From: Rhizodiscina lignyota
Lineage: Eukaryota > Ascomycota > Dothideomycetes > Aulographales > Rhizodiscinaceae
DNA: 64,000 nucleotides
Direction of reading: 5' to 3'
Assembly (NCBI GenBank): GCA_010015805.1
Contig: ML978125.1
Coordinates: forward strand, 682,001-746,000
Part shown: piece after piece, positions 1-11,179 of the stretch
Layout: each line of letters starts with the position of its first letter
How positions within the stretch are numbered: the first letter of the stretch is position 1
Notes under the pieces: model-generated
Databases searched by the model: none
Told to the model about the DNA's origin: nothing
Seen by the model: only the letters and a program-made list of their open reading frames with translations
Program-made: the position numbers and the translations under genes

Positions 1-1625
1 TCCTTTGGCTTGTTAAAATACGGGTCATCAATCTCGCAGGTGGTCCCAACCTTCGGCAACTTTCCACTATCAAGATACTTGCGGACATGCTTGGCAGTAC
101 AGTTGCTCGGCATGCTGACCGTGCAATGCCCCATGCTTCTCTGCTCCAGCAACACGCTGCCTTCATAGACCGCATTCGCCTTCTGAGCCGATATGAGCGG
201 ACATATGGGGTCAAGAGACGTGCTGAGAATGAGCAGCGGATGAGCCGTCTTGACACGCTCTGCAGGCACGAAAGAGTGGCTGCGAGCGTATCTCCAGGAC
301 TCTAGCTCGAATAAGGAATCCGCCTCGGTGTCTCCCGCGATGGTGGATGCATTGTGGAAAGCATTCATCGCAACAAGAATCTCTCGTCTCGTCATCTTCG
401 GCCTGGTGAGTTGATCTCGCGGCGCCAAGTCACTGTTTACGATAACCATGTTGGCTTCGTAAAGATCGCTCCACTCGTTTTCTGGTAGCGACCAGGCCTG
501 GAAGGGAACCGAGAGGTTGCCTTGCATCAATGCTGCAAGATTCTCCGCTAACTGCGGCCAAGTGGTTGGCTTGTATAGGGAGGGGAATATCCCGTCCCAG
601 GCAACGTCGAAGAAACGTATTTCTCCGTGCAAGCTGGCGTTAATGTATACAGGAATGGGGTCGTCGTAAAGGTCCAGGATGGTTCTTGTCAGGTTGGTGC
701 GAAGATCCTCTGCAGAGACGTAGCCAGCAGCTAGCGGACAAGCATCCCCCGATTTGAAGCACTCTTGAATGAATCCCTTGTACACTGCATCGGTAGAATC
801 GAACTCGTCAGCACTTGACAGCTTCGGGTTGTACCAAGGGATCTGATTAGACACGCCGTCGATGATTAGGCGCTCGACTCTTTCGGGAAACATTTGGGCA
901 TAGGTCTGGCCCAAGGTTGTTCCGTAGGAGAAGCCCCAGTAGAGCATCCTTTCCTGCCCGACGGCATCAAGAATGGAGTTCATGTCAGCAGCGGTCTGCG
1001 GCGTGTTGAAGTACGCGCCTGCTTCGCCCATGATATCTCGGCATGCCTGCGCCAGATTCTCATAGTACGCATAGAAGTCGCCGGACTGAGTCCACGGATC
1101 CAAAGGTTTCAAGGCCTTGTCGACCGTTCTGTCAATGTCATTCAAAAAGCACGCAGCTTTCGGTGTTGACTGGTTCACACCCCTGGGGTCGAAAGAGAGC
1201 AAATGGTACCCTTCGCCGACGATTTTGTTGAGCTGCTCTCCGCGCCTAAATACGAATTCGCCTCCACTTCCACCAGGTCCGCCGGGGTTGATGAGGAGAG
1301 ACTTGGTAGCATTCTTTCCGACAAGCCTCGTGAGAGCAAGCGAGAACGTCTTCTCGGCTGTCGTCGAGCCTTCTTCTGCAAAATGGTCCATGGGGACATC
1401 AAGGCGAGCACATTGGACATCATGCCCTGCGACGGCTCCACAGGGCGACCAATCGAGGCCTGAGGTCTGTGGTACTAGTTTTGAATGAAAGAGTCGAAGG
1501 ATGTTGTGCCCGACGACAAGCATCATCAACACCGCCATCAATCGTCTGAGCGGGGTGAGCCGCTTTGGCTTCTCAGGGCTTGCGCCTTCTGCGCCGAGAA
1601 GCGGAATGCTCTTCTCATCTCTCAT
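1..1625 (-). CDS. Secreted or membrane-anchored TAP-like alpha/beta-hydrolase peptidase (C-terminus cut by window edge)
   Basis: This reads as one uninterrupted frame of about 541 codons from an ATG at 1625 to the left edge, so the last part of the protein is missing. Residues about 27-45 form a hydrophobic segment that is a signal anchor or signal peptide. The oxyanion loop NPGGPGGSG lies near residue 110. The nucleophile elbow GFSYGT puts the catalytic Ser at about residue 233. The C-terminal TAP-like domain supplies the acid in STSLDPICPL (about Asp472) and the base in MGHCT (about His500). This is the order of the tripeptidyl-aminopeptidase family (abhydrolase plus TAP C-terminal domain). 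Such enzymes remove short N-terminal peptides outside the cell or in the secretory path. Upstream codons in the same frame lack another Met, so 1625 is the likely start. Substrate is not predictable from sequence. Confidence 0.9.
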   Translation of the reverse strand, partial: MRDEKSIPLLGAEGASPEKPKRLTPLRRLMAVLMMLVVGHNILRLFHSKLVPQTSGLDWSPCGAVAGHDVQCARLDVPMDHFAEEGSTTAEKTFSLALTRLVGKNATKSLLINPGGPGGSGGEFVFRRGEQLNKIVGEGYHLLSFDPRGVNQSTPKAACFLNDIDRTVDKALKPLDPWTQSGDFYAYYENLAQACRDIMGEAGAYFNTPQTAADMNSILDAVGQERMLYWGFSYGTTLGQTYAQMFPERVERLIIDGVSNQIPWYNPKLSSADEFDSTDAVYKGFIQECFKSGDACPLAAGYVSAEDLRTNLTRTILDLYDDPIPVYINASLHGEIRFFDVAWDGIFPSLYKPTTWPQLAENLAALMQGNLSVPFQAWSLPENEWSDLYEANMVIVNSDLAPRDQLTRPKMTRREILVAMNAFHNASTIAGDTEADSLFELESWRYARSHSFVPAERVKTAHPLLILSTSLDPICPLISAQKANAVYEGSVLLEQRSMGHCTVSMPSNCTAKHVRKYLDSGKLPKVGTTCEIDDPYFNKPK

Positions 1626-2082
1626 GACGATGTTCAAGTTTGAGATGAAGATAATGTTTCCTGAGCCAAGTCTTCGCCTTTTCAGGGCTTGGGATTCAGC
1701 GGTAAGTCCTCAAAACCGAAGAGGACATGTAAATTTTCTTAGTCAGTAACAATTACCAGAACGGGCAGTTCGTCCAGAAAGAGGAGTTAACAGAAGCCAT
1801 GTCCAGGAGCAAGTTCGTATATGGCTGATTGAGCTCAATATCAATTTTATGCCTCCGTCATCCAAGACATGAGGCCGTGTCTCGTTTTCCTCATCTATTT
1901 TCCCACTTAGAAGGTCGCTGAGGATCTCGATTGGAACATGGCTGAAACCCTGGCAAAAAGGACTACGCAGAACACGAATTATCACTAATGGGATGTGTGA
2001 AATAATGTCTAGATGTGCAATGGCAGCTACGTTTCGTTAATAGTCACTAGAAGCCTCGTTCAAAACCAAAGTCTAGTCTCGC
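1626..2082. other. Intergenic, 457 bp
   Basis: This lies between the start of the TAP-like peptidase and the stop of the NLR, both on the minus strand. It must hold the peptidase promoter and the NLR 3' end. I see no coding signal and no repeat in it. Confidence 0.6.
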
Positions 2083-5000
2083 TCAGTCTTCTGGGGATCC
2101 TTCCGACGGCGGAGGTGTCGGCATAATACAATTCAATCTCGGTATGCAGGCGAATGCTTTATCGACAAAATCAATCTCTGGCGGTTTGTTGTATGCATTG
2201 CTAGGTTCAATCTCACCTCTCGAGTTGCCTGAAAGAGGAGTATAGTTCACTCCAGGATCTGTATTGCCTTGCTTGGCAAGGTCTCCCACTTGGTCTACTT
2301 CTTCTGGAGCATGATGGCCTGAGACCACCTGTGATTCGTTTCGATCCCTAGGACACACTGCTTCGGTCGACTCGCCGTAAGAAGCAACTGAAAGTCCCGG
2401 TTTGTTCGTGTCTCTCGCGTTCGCACTTTCCAGATCTTTTCGCTGGTCTTCATCCAACACAGCAGCATCTGCACCATTCTCCAAAAGGATAGCCATGCAT
2501 GCAACGCGCCCAGCAGCCGCTGCCAGATGTAGGGGAGTCTTTCGGTCTCGATCGTAGATATTAAGCTCTGCGCCACGAGCGAGAAGAGCCTTTACAATGT
2601 CTGCGAAGCCTTTCTCTGCTGCGTAGTGCAGGGCCGTCCGTCGCTTCTCAAGGTATCGGCCTTTGACGTTGAATCCATACTCGATAAGCTTCATCGCGGT
2701 ATACTCTGTGCCGTTCCTGATGGCCCGGACAATAGCGACGCCTTCTTTCTGTGCGCCATATTTAATCAAGTGTGAGACTGATCTCGCATCGTCGTTCGAT
2801 ACGGCTGTGATTAGAGCTTTCGAGACTCCGCGCAGTCCAATACCCTTGGTCAATAACGTCAACAGCACATCCGGATGCTGATGCAAGACTGCATAATGCA
2901 ATGGCGTTTCCTGCTCTTTCATCTTTGGCTCGAGATTTGTCAAGAGCTGGACAGCGCAATTGTGGCCGTATCGACACGCGGAACACAAGGCCCAGAATCG
3001 ACGCTGCTCGGCATCCTCCATTTTCTCGACCACTTTGAGGAGCAATTTGATGATTTCACTTCGCCCTTCCCGTGCTGCAGCATTCAACGCGTTGCCAATA
3101 ATCTCACTTTCGCCCTTGTACTCCTTCAAAAGGATGGAAACGAGTTCAAGGTTATTAGTAGAGACTGCCCGGACGAGCGGTTCAACCTCAGTTCCAACAG
3201 GTTGAAATGGATCGGCACCACACTTTATCAAGCACTCTACCAAACTGAGCTTCGATTGGGGCTTTGCCATGAAGACGGCATAGCCTAATGGATTGAGCTC
3301 GTAAATCCTTCTCGAGGAGTTCGGGTTCTGCTCGACTTCCACATCTGTAGCATCGTCGAAGCCGGGATAGCGAAGCATGTACAAATATTCAACAAGATCA
3401 TACCAGTTGAAAATGCAAGCAACCCAGATTGGATTTGCGCCGCGGTCTGGTACACCATTCAGGCAATGAAGCTCTTTTGCTGCTCTGCACCAGATGCGGT
3501 AGTTTTCAGAGACGTTGCTATCCGTTATGAGGAAACGTTTAATATGAAGTTCCAGCACGCCAGAGTTGCGGAGGGCGCCACTTCTGTCAGCATGGCGAAT
3601 CCAGTGCGATATCGCGTACTTGGTCGTCACGGAATCGCCAGGTAAGTCTTCAACAATTTCTTTGCCTTCATGTTTCTCCGAACTGGCCGACTCTTCACCA
3701 GAAGAATCGTCCGTTTCCAGGTCTATGGCACCAGTTACTGCAGACTCTATGCCTTTGATGATTGGCTCCTGGAAAGCTCCGTCCTGGGCCCTGCGAGAAG
3801 TCTTCCGCTTCTCTGAGTTCTCGGAGTTTTCAGTCTTCTCATCTCCCTCTGATTGGTGAATCTTACGGCTGCCAGTAAAGGTGTCAGCCAAATACGTAAG
3901 ACATGCGGAAGCAAGCGCGGCGTTGCCATGGTCGGGGAGATAGGCGTCTATTTTGCGCTTTTGAAGATTCTCGAGGAATTCTCGAACTGACAGATGCGCG
4001 AATTGGAAAGACGTGACATTGGGGACCACAAGATTCGCGCAAACGTCCAATACCTCATTACTTGTGAAAGATCGATTGCCTACCTCGCCGTCGTGGATAG
4101 AGGCAAGTTTAGAAAACGATTCGAGAGGAATGGAGTCTTGTGCATAGAGAAGCCATTGAAAGGTAAAGGTGGCTAATCGCAGAGCATGGTCCCCAGAAGC
4201 CTGGATCTGCTCCAAAACTTCCCAGTAAGAGCCTTCTAATGTCTCCGGTAGTTCTCCAAGACGATCTTCGATATCCGCAGCGACCTTAAGCTGCCGAAGA
4301 GATTGAATTTGCAAGTCAACCCAGCGAAACCTTTTGACTTGTTAGCTTTTCTTGCGAAGAAACAATTTGCTGAAACCCCGCGCACTAGATGTTGACACTC
4401 GACACTACCAATATCTAACGCAAATGAACGGCTACACTTACATTCCTCGTGCTTTTTCTCGGAGCGTCTCAGAAATCTCAACGCGCAAGTCATTTGAGAT
4501 GTTGCCGTGCAAAAGCCGGGCAGAGTCGAGCTGGTGGTCGCTAGAATTCCGTGTCAGCAACAGAATGAATCGGAGCTACTTCTTCAAACTGAAACATTAC
4601 ATGAAAGACTCTATATCCTTTCCATTGTTCTCTGCGCTAATGTAAACGTTGGGAGAGCCTCTCATGAGTAGAGAAATGTCGATATTATCGCGGCTTGAGA
4701 TGAATAGCTTAATGAGGCTGTCCGAGCTCTTTAAGATACCGCTCAGAGCATTAAGCAAGTCTGTTCTTTCGTTGTAATTAACTTCATCGAGCGCGTCAAG
4801 CACAAATGTTATAGATGGATAACCGTTCGCGAGCTCTAGCAGTACTCGCGAACTTTCCTCCGCCGTCCAAGATTGATCCTCGAACCCGTCGAATCCGTCA
4901 ATTGCGCCTTCATAGCACTGAAAAACGGGCTGGAGGATCGGAGTACCAGGAGAGGCCGATGAGAGTTGTCTGACGAGACTAGCAAGTATCTTGTCGCACT

Positions 5001-6305
5001 CGGCGCGCTGTGGCGCCGTTGGATCGCGCATGCAGTAAAAATATGCGAGATTCTCTTTACCCTTAATCTCGTCAATAACAAGCGAGGTCAGTTTCGTCTT
5101 ACCGCAGCCAGGGATACCATGCAGCCAAAGCGTCGATGACGAGCTGCTCTGGCGCCAGTCGCTGAACGTCGGGTTTGACAGGAGCCACTGTCCAGAGTCC
5201 TTTAGTCGATTCATAGATGCGGCCTTATGCTGTGCGCCATAGTTAATCTTTGAAATAGCATTAAGGATTTCTCTTCGAGTGCTGCGCTCGAGGCCGTCTT
5301 TAATATCGGAAAGCTCGCCGTAGATACGGTTAATCGGGGTTTGGAACTCCTTCAAATGCCTCTGAAGGGTTTCGAACCTGTCCTCATCGTCTTGTTTCCG
5401 TTGAGTTTGCTCGTGTTCTATATTGTTGACTTTTGTAAGAATTTCGTCTGAAGTTTCCGATACGGCAATCTGGACCGTTGAATCAAACTTAGATCGAGTT
5501 CTCTCTATATCGGCGTACAAGTCTTCAAACTCTTTCTTGGACCTGACAATGCCCTGAACGAACCGAACAGCCGTGTTTCGGCCAAAATAATGTAGGGTTT
5601 TTGCAAGATACCGCAAGATGGCCGTATTGAGCTCAGTCATTGCTTTTTCCAGATGATCAAACATCTTGAGACCACTAGAATAGCTTGTAAGCGCATTGAC
5701 TAATGGCTAAAGGTTGCACATCAGAGGAGTACATAAAATAAGTCCAGTATGCTACATACCTCTTCCGCATAAACATTTCCTGCAGGACTGACGAAATTGC
5801 AATTGCATTGGATATGCGCTCCATGGATAGAATTATGTATCCGAATGTATCAATGTCATTGACCGTTGCTTGCATGATGAGGCGGAGAGCAGCCCACGGC
5901 AGTGCGGCGTGGCCAGGGTCATATTGGACTACGACGTCGCCAACAAGCTGCAAAATCGTACGTTAACAACGCGTTCCTCCTCCAGCATATTTTCCCCTTC
6001 TCTCGCGTGGCGGCATGCGAAATGAGTATGCTGACCAGAACTTTGTCAATCCATACGCTAATCTTGTCAAGCACGTCCCTCAGAACAATCGTTCTTCCAT
6101 TGATCTCCACCTTCCATCTCTTCTTTAGACTGGCCTTCTTTTTCTCCTGGGTTGCGGCCAGTGCGCCTTTGAGCACCTCGTGAGCATCTAGCTTGGAAGT
6201 CTCCGCAAAATTGAAACTGGCCTGGTCTTCAGCGCTGAGCTGCCTCAGGGCTTCGTTCCAGCTGTCTAGCCTCCCTAAGTTGCTGGTAGTTAAGCTAGCG
6301 GGCAT
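2083..6305 (-). CDS. NACHT-ankyrin NOD-like receptor (fungal STAND protein)
   Basis: The spliced model is 6305-6036, 5947-5760, 5683-4601, 4540-4442 and 4330-2083, with phases agreeing throughout, giving about 1295 residues. The first about 170 residues form the N-terminal domain common in fungal NACHT proteins (a YDPGHAALPWAALR core; DUF7708-like, function unknown). A helical linker follows. The NACHT has a Walker A GIPGCGKT near residue 345 and a Walker B FVLDALDE near 448, then the usual winged-helix-like stretch ending KARGMFRW. The C-terminal half carries degenerate ankyrin repeats from about 870 to 1185, the last two (RTALHYAAEKG, KTPLHLAAAAG) close to consensus. A low-complexity acidic linker separates NACHT and ankyrins. 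In this family ligand binding by the repeats is thought to trigger NACHT oligomerisation and incompatibility or immune-like death. The gene looks intact. The first intron uses a weak GTCAGC donor. The start is the first ATG in frame. Confidence 0.88.
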
Positions 6306-7403
6306 GACGGCGGCAGGGTCACTGAGGCATGGCAAGCTCCGAAGGAGCGCAAGTACAAATCCTCAAGCGCCGAGTTGTCACACACCCGAGACTCCAGTCC
6401 TTCGTTCTAGGAGTCACAGGTATTAACGGTGGTTATGCTTGGTAGCTCACGGTGTCTCCATGTCGACCTCGGAGGTCCAGTGGCTTAATAAGCATTATGT
6501 TGCTTACTAATCAGTACTTTTCAGGCACATTTGCACTGCACAGGTTTTCGTTAGCTAGTCTATAGTGCGTTGAAAGATATGTAGAAGAATGAAGAAGAGT
6601 CGGCGCATTTATCCTTTGTAGCGATGATGCGAGGCCTCATCCTCGTACACTGGTAAGTCGCAGTACATCCGCCGAGATGCATTCTCACGAATCGTTGCTA
6701 CTGAGTGTGGAAGTATGTAGGTCATTTCACCCTTCACGAACAATCGATGCAGCCGAAAGGAGTTAGTCGTACATAAAATTCAATGGGACCGTCAAGCCGT
6801 TCAAACATAATTGGGCAATTAGAGAGGTTCACCTTGGAACTTGAATATCGGACTCCGTCCTTGTGCGGCCAGACAAACGGGGACGATAAGGGATGTCCTA
6901 AGCATACGTGTCACAGCAAGCCATGCGATTGTGAGTGGGAGCCACTAACAAACGGTGGCTTGAATTGTGCATAGGATGCCCGACAGTCTGGTGCTCCGAT
7001 ATCATCCCCACGCCATCGTGAACTAGTTGTCCAAAGACAAAGTGGAGGCGCTACGAACGCCTCTCACCAAGCCGGACAATCACAGTGGGAATAGCTCCAA
7101 GCCCTTGTGAAGATCGATATAATACCAATTTAGTTGTATGTACAACTACAATGATTGGTTCCCCTTTGTACACGGACTAAATGATGAATGTCTCGCGAAG
7201 TTCCACCTCTCTATCAATTGTTGACCGGAGAAGAATAAAAAGTAAAACACTAGAAACGAATTGCCGTGCTGCCGCAGTCATGTGCGCGCTGCTGGTATAG
7301 TGCGTCAAAATCCCCAAGCAAATGCCATCGCCAAAATAGAAAATATGTCGCTAGTATTACACAATATGCAAGTTAGTCATTAATCATTAACAGATAACTC
7401 TTT
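6306..7403. other. Intergenic, 1.1 kb
   Basis: This holds the NLR promoter side and the 3' side of the wall-sensor-like gene. Only short open frames of up to about 75 codons occur, none with recognisable sequence. Nothing else seen. Confidence 0.6.
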
Positions 7404-9082
7404 TCACCATCCCCAAGCTCTTCGCACGCGGCCAACGCCCGGGTCTGCGCCTCCATATGACACTCGTCCCATGCCCATATCGCCACCCTCGCCTTCGGGG
7501 CTCAGAACCATGCGTTCTTCACGCCTGATGTCCATCGGACTGGCTGCAACGCTGGGATCTTGTTCGCCGCTTAGGTTTCGGCTTCTGTTCTGGGCTGCTT
7601 GGCTTGCTACCGCTGCTGTGCTGACACCCAGACCGTAGGCGACAGGCCGCGCAGCATTCGTGGATGGGAATGTGCCGTTCGCAGTATTGACAAAGCGCGG
7701 GGAGTTGGGCGAGTAGTTACCGTTACCGTTGCCGTTACCGTTGCGAATGGGCGAGCCATTCGGATACGTGTTCGTATACGCAGTATTGACGCCTGGTATC
7801 GTCAGTGGGCTGGGCGGTTGAACTGCTGGGATGAGACCCGCACGTGGATCGTCTGTCTCCTCTGGACTCAGCGACCTTGTCGCACCTCCTGTCGATGGCA
7901 GCGTCTGGTTTGTGGTGTGGAAGCTCTCTGCGCTGCGGGCGGCGCCGTTTGTACCGAACTCGCGCGTCACGAGTATCCCAGCTCCTGGGTCGCCTGGTCC
8001 TCCTCGTGGTCCACCGATCTGTGCTGTTTCTGGGGGAGGGGTGATGGGCGGGTCGTACAAGTACGCTTCCTCAGGATACACTTGGTTCAGTTCACGGTGC
8101 CGGGCAGCGCGCTGAGAGCGTCGACGGAGGTAGAAAGCGATGCCAGCGATGCCAATAGCTGCGGCTCCGATTGAACCGACTGAGATACCTGCAATCTGAC
8201 CACCAGATAGGTTGTTCGAGGAAGAGGAAGGGGGAACAGGTGCGGTGCCATTCGTCGGACGGTTAGTAGCTTCGGAGGTCGAAGGTGTTGGCGAGTGGCT
8301 TGTGGATGAGGATGACGATGTTGAGGTAGTAGATGAAGTGGATTTTGAAGATGTAGATGAGAAGGATGTAGAGGAATGGGAGGATGAAGTGCGAGTTGTT
8401 GAGGAGTCGGTGGAGGAAGAGCGACTGGAAGTGGATAGTGTGGTTTGGGAACGAGATGAGGTTGGCGTGGATTGTGATGACGAGCTTCGCTGGGAGGTGG
8501 ACGATGCGGTAGTGGCAGATGATGATCGCTGCGTACTTGCTGTGGCTGAGGTAGACTGGGCAGAGGTTTGCGACGCCGAGGAAGGCGTAGCAGAAGGCAC
8601 CGAGACGGTAACTGAAGTGTCACCGCTGGCAAATACACTCGGCGCGGCCGGTGTGAAAGTCTGCAGAAACGAAGCGACCGAGCTGAATTCAGATTCCGCC
8701 GAGGAAAGCGCTTCCAAAGCCACGCTCTGCTGTGCTGAAAAGATTGACAATGAGGGATCGGATGGCAAAGGCGCTGTCTGCGCCGCGCGTTCAACGATGG
8801 CAGCTAGCGCCAACAAGTCTTGAATGTGCATCTCCTCCGCGACAGCATCAGTGTCTTCTATTATCACCGGGTCGAGAGTCTGCGGTGTTGGACTCGATGT
8901 CGTTGTGATTGAAGGTGTGAGAGCGGAGGCTGCAGCGTAAGATCGTGCATCTAGACAACCTATCAGCTACCCTGGCCGGCGAGCGCTAGATCGTATAGCT
9001 TACCATGGAGGTTCTGGCTTGCCACTCGTTGCGAGAGGCATAGGCTTGTGAAGAACAAGAGAAATGAGCGCTTCTCCCACAT
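7404..9082 (-). CDS. Ser/Thr-rich single-pass membrane protein, Mid2/Wsc-like wall-sensor architecture
   Basis: The model is 9082-9004 joined to 8950-7404, giving 541 residues. Exon 1 was chosen because one frame gives a clean signal peptide (MWEKRSFLLFFTSLCLS) and the GTAAGC donor keeps phase with exon 2. After a 100-residue unconserved ectodomain comes a Ser/Thr tract from about 145 to 255, which would be heavily O-mannosylated. A transmembrane helix spans about 279-301, closed by RRRSQR as a stop-transfer signal. The cytoplasmic tail of about 240 residues is rich in Pro, Gly and Asn and includes a Gly-Asn repeat. This is the layout of fungal wall-stress sensors and of many related orphan membrane proteins. 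No WSC cysteine domain is visible, so the sensor role is inference from architecture. The Ser/Thr tract creates long open frames on the other strand, which I treat as shadows. Confidence 0.85.
7716..7749. repeat. Hexanucleotide tandem repeat coding for Gly-Asn
   Basis: A run of about five six-base units (plus-strand form GTTACC/GTTGCC) lies in the tail of the wall-sensor-like gene and encodes alternating Gly and Asn. Slippage here would lengthen or shorten the tail without breaking the frame. Confidence 0.75.
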
Positions 9083-11179
9083 TGGCGCCGTTCGACTTGG
9101 GGTTGAATTGGCTAATCAATGCATGTATAGCAATGCTGGTGGACAATACGAAAGGGAATGACTTGAAGAAGGAAACAGCGAAAAGGAGAGGCAAAGGAGG
9201 TTGCGTCAGTCAATACATGGAAATATGGCGAAAATGGGAAAAGCGAAGCAGTACGAAAGCATTAATATAAAGCGTTGCATGGCGCTCTTGGAGGCGTGGT
9301 GGGTGGAGATGGGCAGGCCTGCTCATCTGCAAGAGGGGCATCCTGAGCGCATCCATGTGGCGGAGTCAGCGAGGTGCGCGCTGAATGGCTGCATAAATTG
9401 GGAGCCGTCCAACGTGTGCCCTCCCGCACGCTAATTTTGGATTGAAACAGCCTGTGCTGGCCCGTTCCCTCTCGCAGTGCTCCCAAACTTTGACTGCGGC
9501 ACACAGGAAGGTGGCAAAGACGTGGCTCATGAACGCCTGTCCTCCCACCCGTTCCTCCTCGTCGTCATGTCTCTATGCCGAGCGCGCAGCCCCATCCCGC
9601 CGTGATTCCAAAGGCTTTGAAGCTTTCGACTCCAGTGATTCCATGGAGCTCAGGACCGGAGCCGGTTGGCTGTCGTCCATTTACTCAAATCAAGATAGAA
9701 ATCTGACGGACTCGGCCACGAGACTCGACGCACGATCCGACTGGGCCAGAGCACAACTCATACATAAGCCAGTCCGCGTACGTACGCATTCGCAAATAAA
9801 GACCCGCCCGAGTAGTCCGGGGAAATGTCTAATATGGCTATTTTTTAGATCCGCATGACTGGGTTCCGCCCGCACGTACCTGCTTGCGCTTTCGACCTGC
9901 TGTATATGAATAGGCAGCGGTCGCGAGACTACCTATGCGAGAGTAAGCATCTGTTTCACAGCGGCCGTCACCGTGTCGCCGCCGAAAGGCCCCAATTGCT
10001 ACTGCGAGTATATTAGAATTCAATTGTTTCCTCTTCTTCGCCGGCTGTCTCGGCGCCTTCTGAAGCCACTCTCGCCGTCACCGCCGACACTCTCCTCCAC
10101 CGCCGACGCCAGAATATTGAAAACCTGTCCCGCCGGCGATGCCCCTGAGGATCCACAAGACGGCGGCATGTCGATCGGCATGTTTATCCAAGCCAACCAC
10201 CTCATCTGAAGTCGCGTAGAATAACAGGAGATCTCCCGCGCTTCCCTGGTCCGTTGCAAGCGAGTTGGTGCAACTTCCAACAATCGGTAGTGCTCGTGCG
10301 ATAGTGGCGTTCACAGGGGACGCGATGGATTTTCCTAGCCGTCTCTTGGATCAGCAGCCACTGCCAAAACAAACATGTTTTTGTATTGTACTAGCGGCAG
10401 GGATTCTAATGCCTTGTCGTTCTTCAAGTTTATGTTCATGTTTCGATGTCCCTGATTACGTAAGTGCACTCTCACCACTTGACTTCATGTTGACGTGCGT
10501 TGAGTCTTTCAAATGTCGTGTTCAATATTACTTCGTCATTCTTCTCTAAGTATTACGTTCTATCTAACTACATGACAAAACCCACGTTAGTCCAATATTC
10601 CTTAAACAGAGAATTTTCTCGTGTTTGTGCGTTACCAAATCCATTTCCGGCGATTGTCGTAGACGTCTTTGTTCCGAACTTCACGACGTCTCAGCTCATA
10701 GGCAGCTGCGTTTTCCATCTGTCTCCTATACAAAGAAAACTGTCCCGAATATTTGATCCTAGTGAATTCCAATGTTATGGCTCAAAGGAAATTTTACACC
10801 TCGACTGGTCAAGTTCTTGCCAATGCCTTGGGCACTAGCCGTGAGCCCTCCTCAATGATGTAAATGATGGAGAAGATTGCTGCTTGCAGCGCTGTCAGTA
10901 CCGATCTTCTCGAAATATCGAAGATCTGGAAAAATCTGAAACAGCTTGGTCATCTCTCTTTTTAAGATGGTAGAGATTCCGCCTCTTCAATAGTTCTATC
11001 AAGAATCCCGCCAATACCGTCAATATTTTCTCCATTGTACAAACAACTTCCATTTGTGGACATATTCACCCCTTTGCTGTTCATATTCCTCATTCTGTAT
11101 AATCACAGTTGTGCTATGCACACTCCTTGAATACTGCGCTAGACGAAATCCACCCTCCATAGTATCACCTCTTCCACCG
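9083..11179. other. Intergenic, 2.1 kb, no gene recognised
   Basis: This lies between two divergently transcribed genes. It contains several open frames of 60-138 codons on both strands, but none shows a domain, a credible intron pattern or a signal peptide. The part from about 10290 to 11050 is AT-richer than its neighbours. It probably contains both promoters. Confidence 0.55.

Noticed and set aside
8087-8794. Minus-strand 235-codon Pro/Leu/His-rich frame overlapping the wall-sensor-like gene
   Set aside because: A shifted reading of the same repetitive Ser/Thr DNA, with no independent evidence.
7599-8823. Long plus-strand open frames opposite the Ser/Thr-rich gene
   Set aside because: They arise because Ser/Thr codon repeats on the minus strand leave few stops on the plus strand. 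No domain, and the minus frame has a signal peptide, membrane span and phase-correct intron.
9442-9858. 138-codon plus frame in the 9-11 kb gap
   Set aside because: Low-quality composition, frames on the other strand of similar length, no intron or domain evidence.
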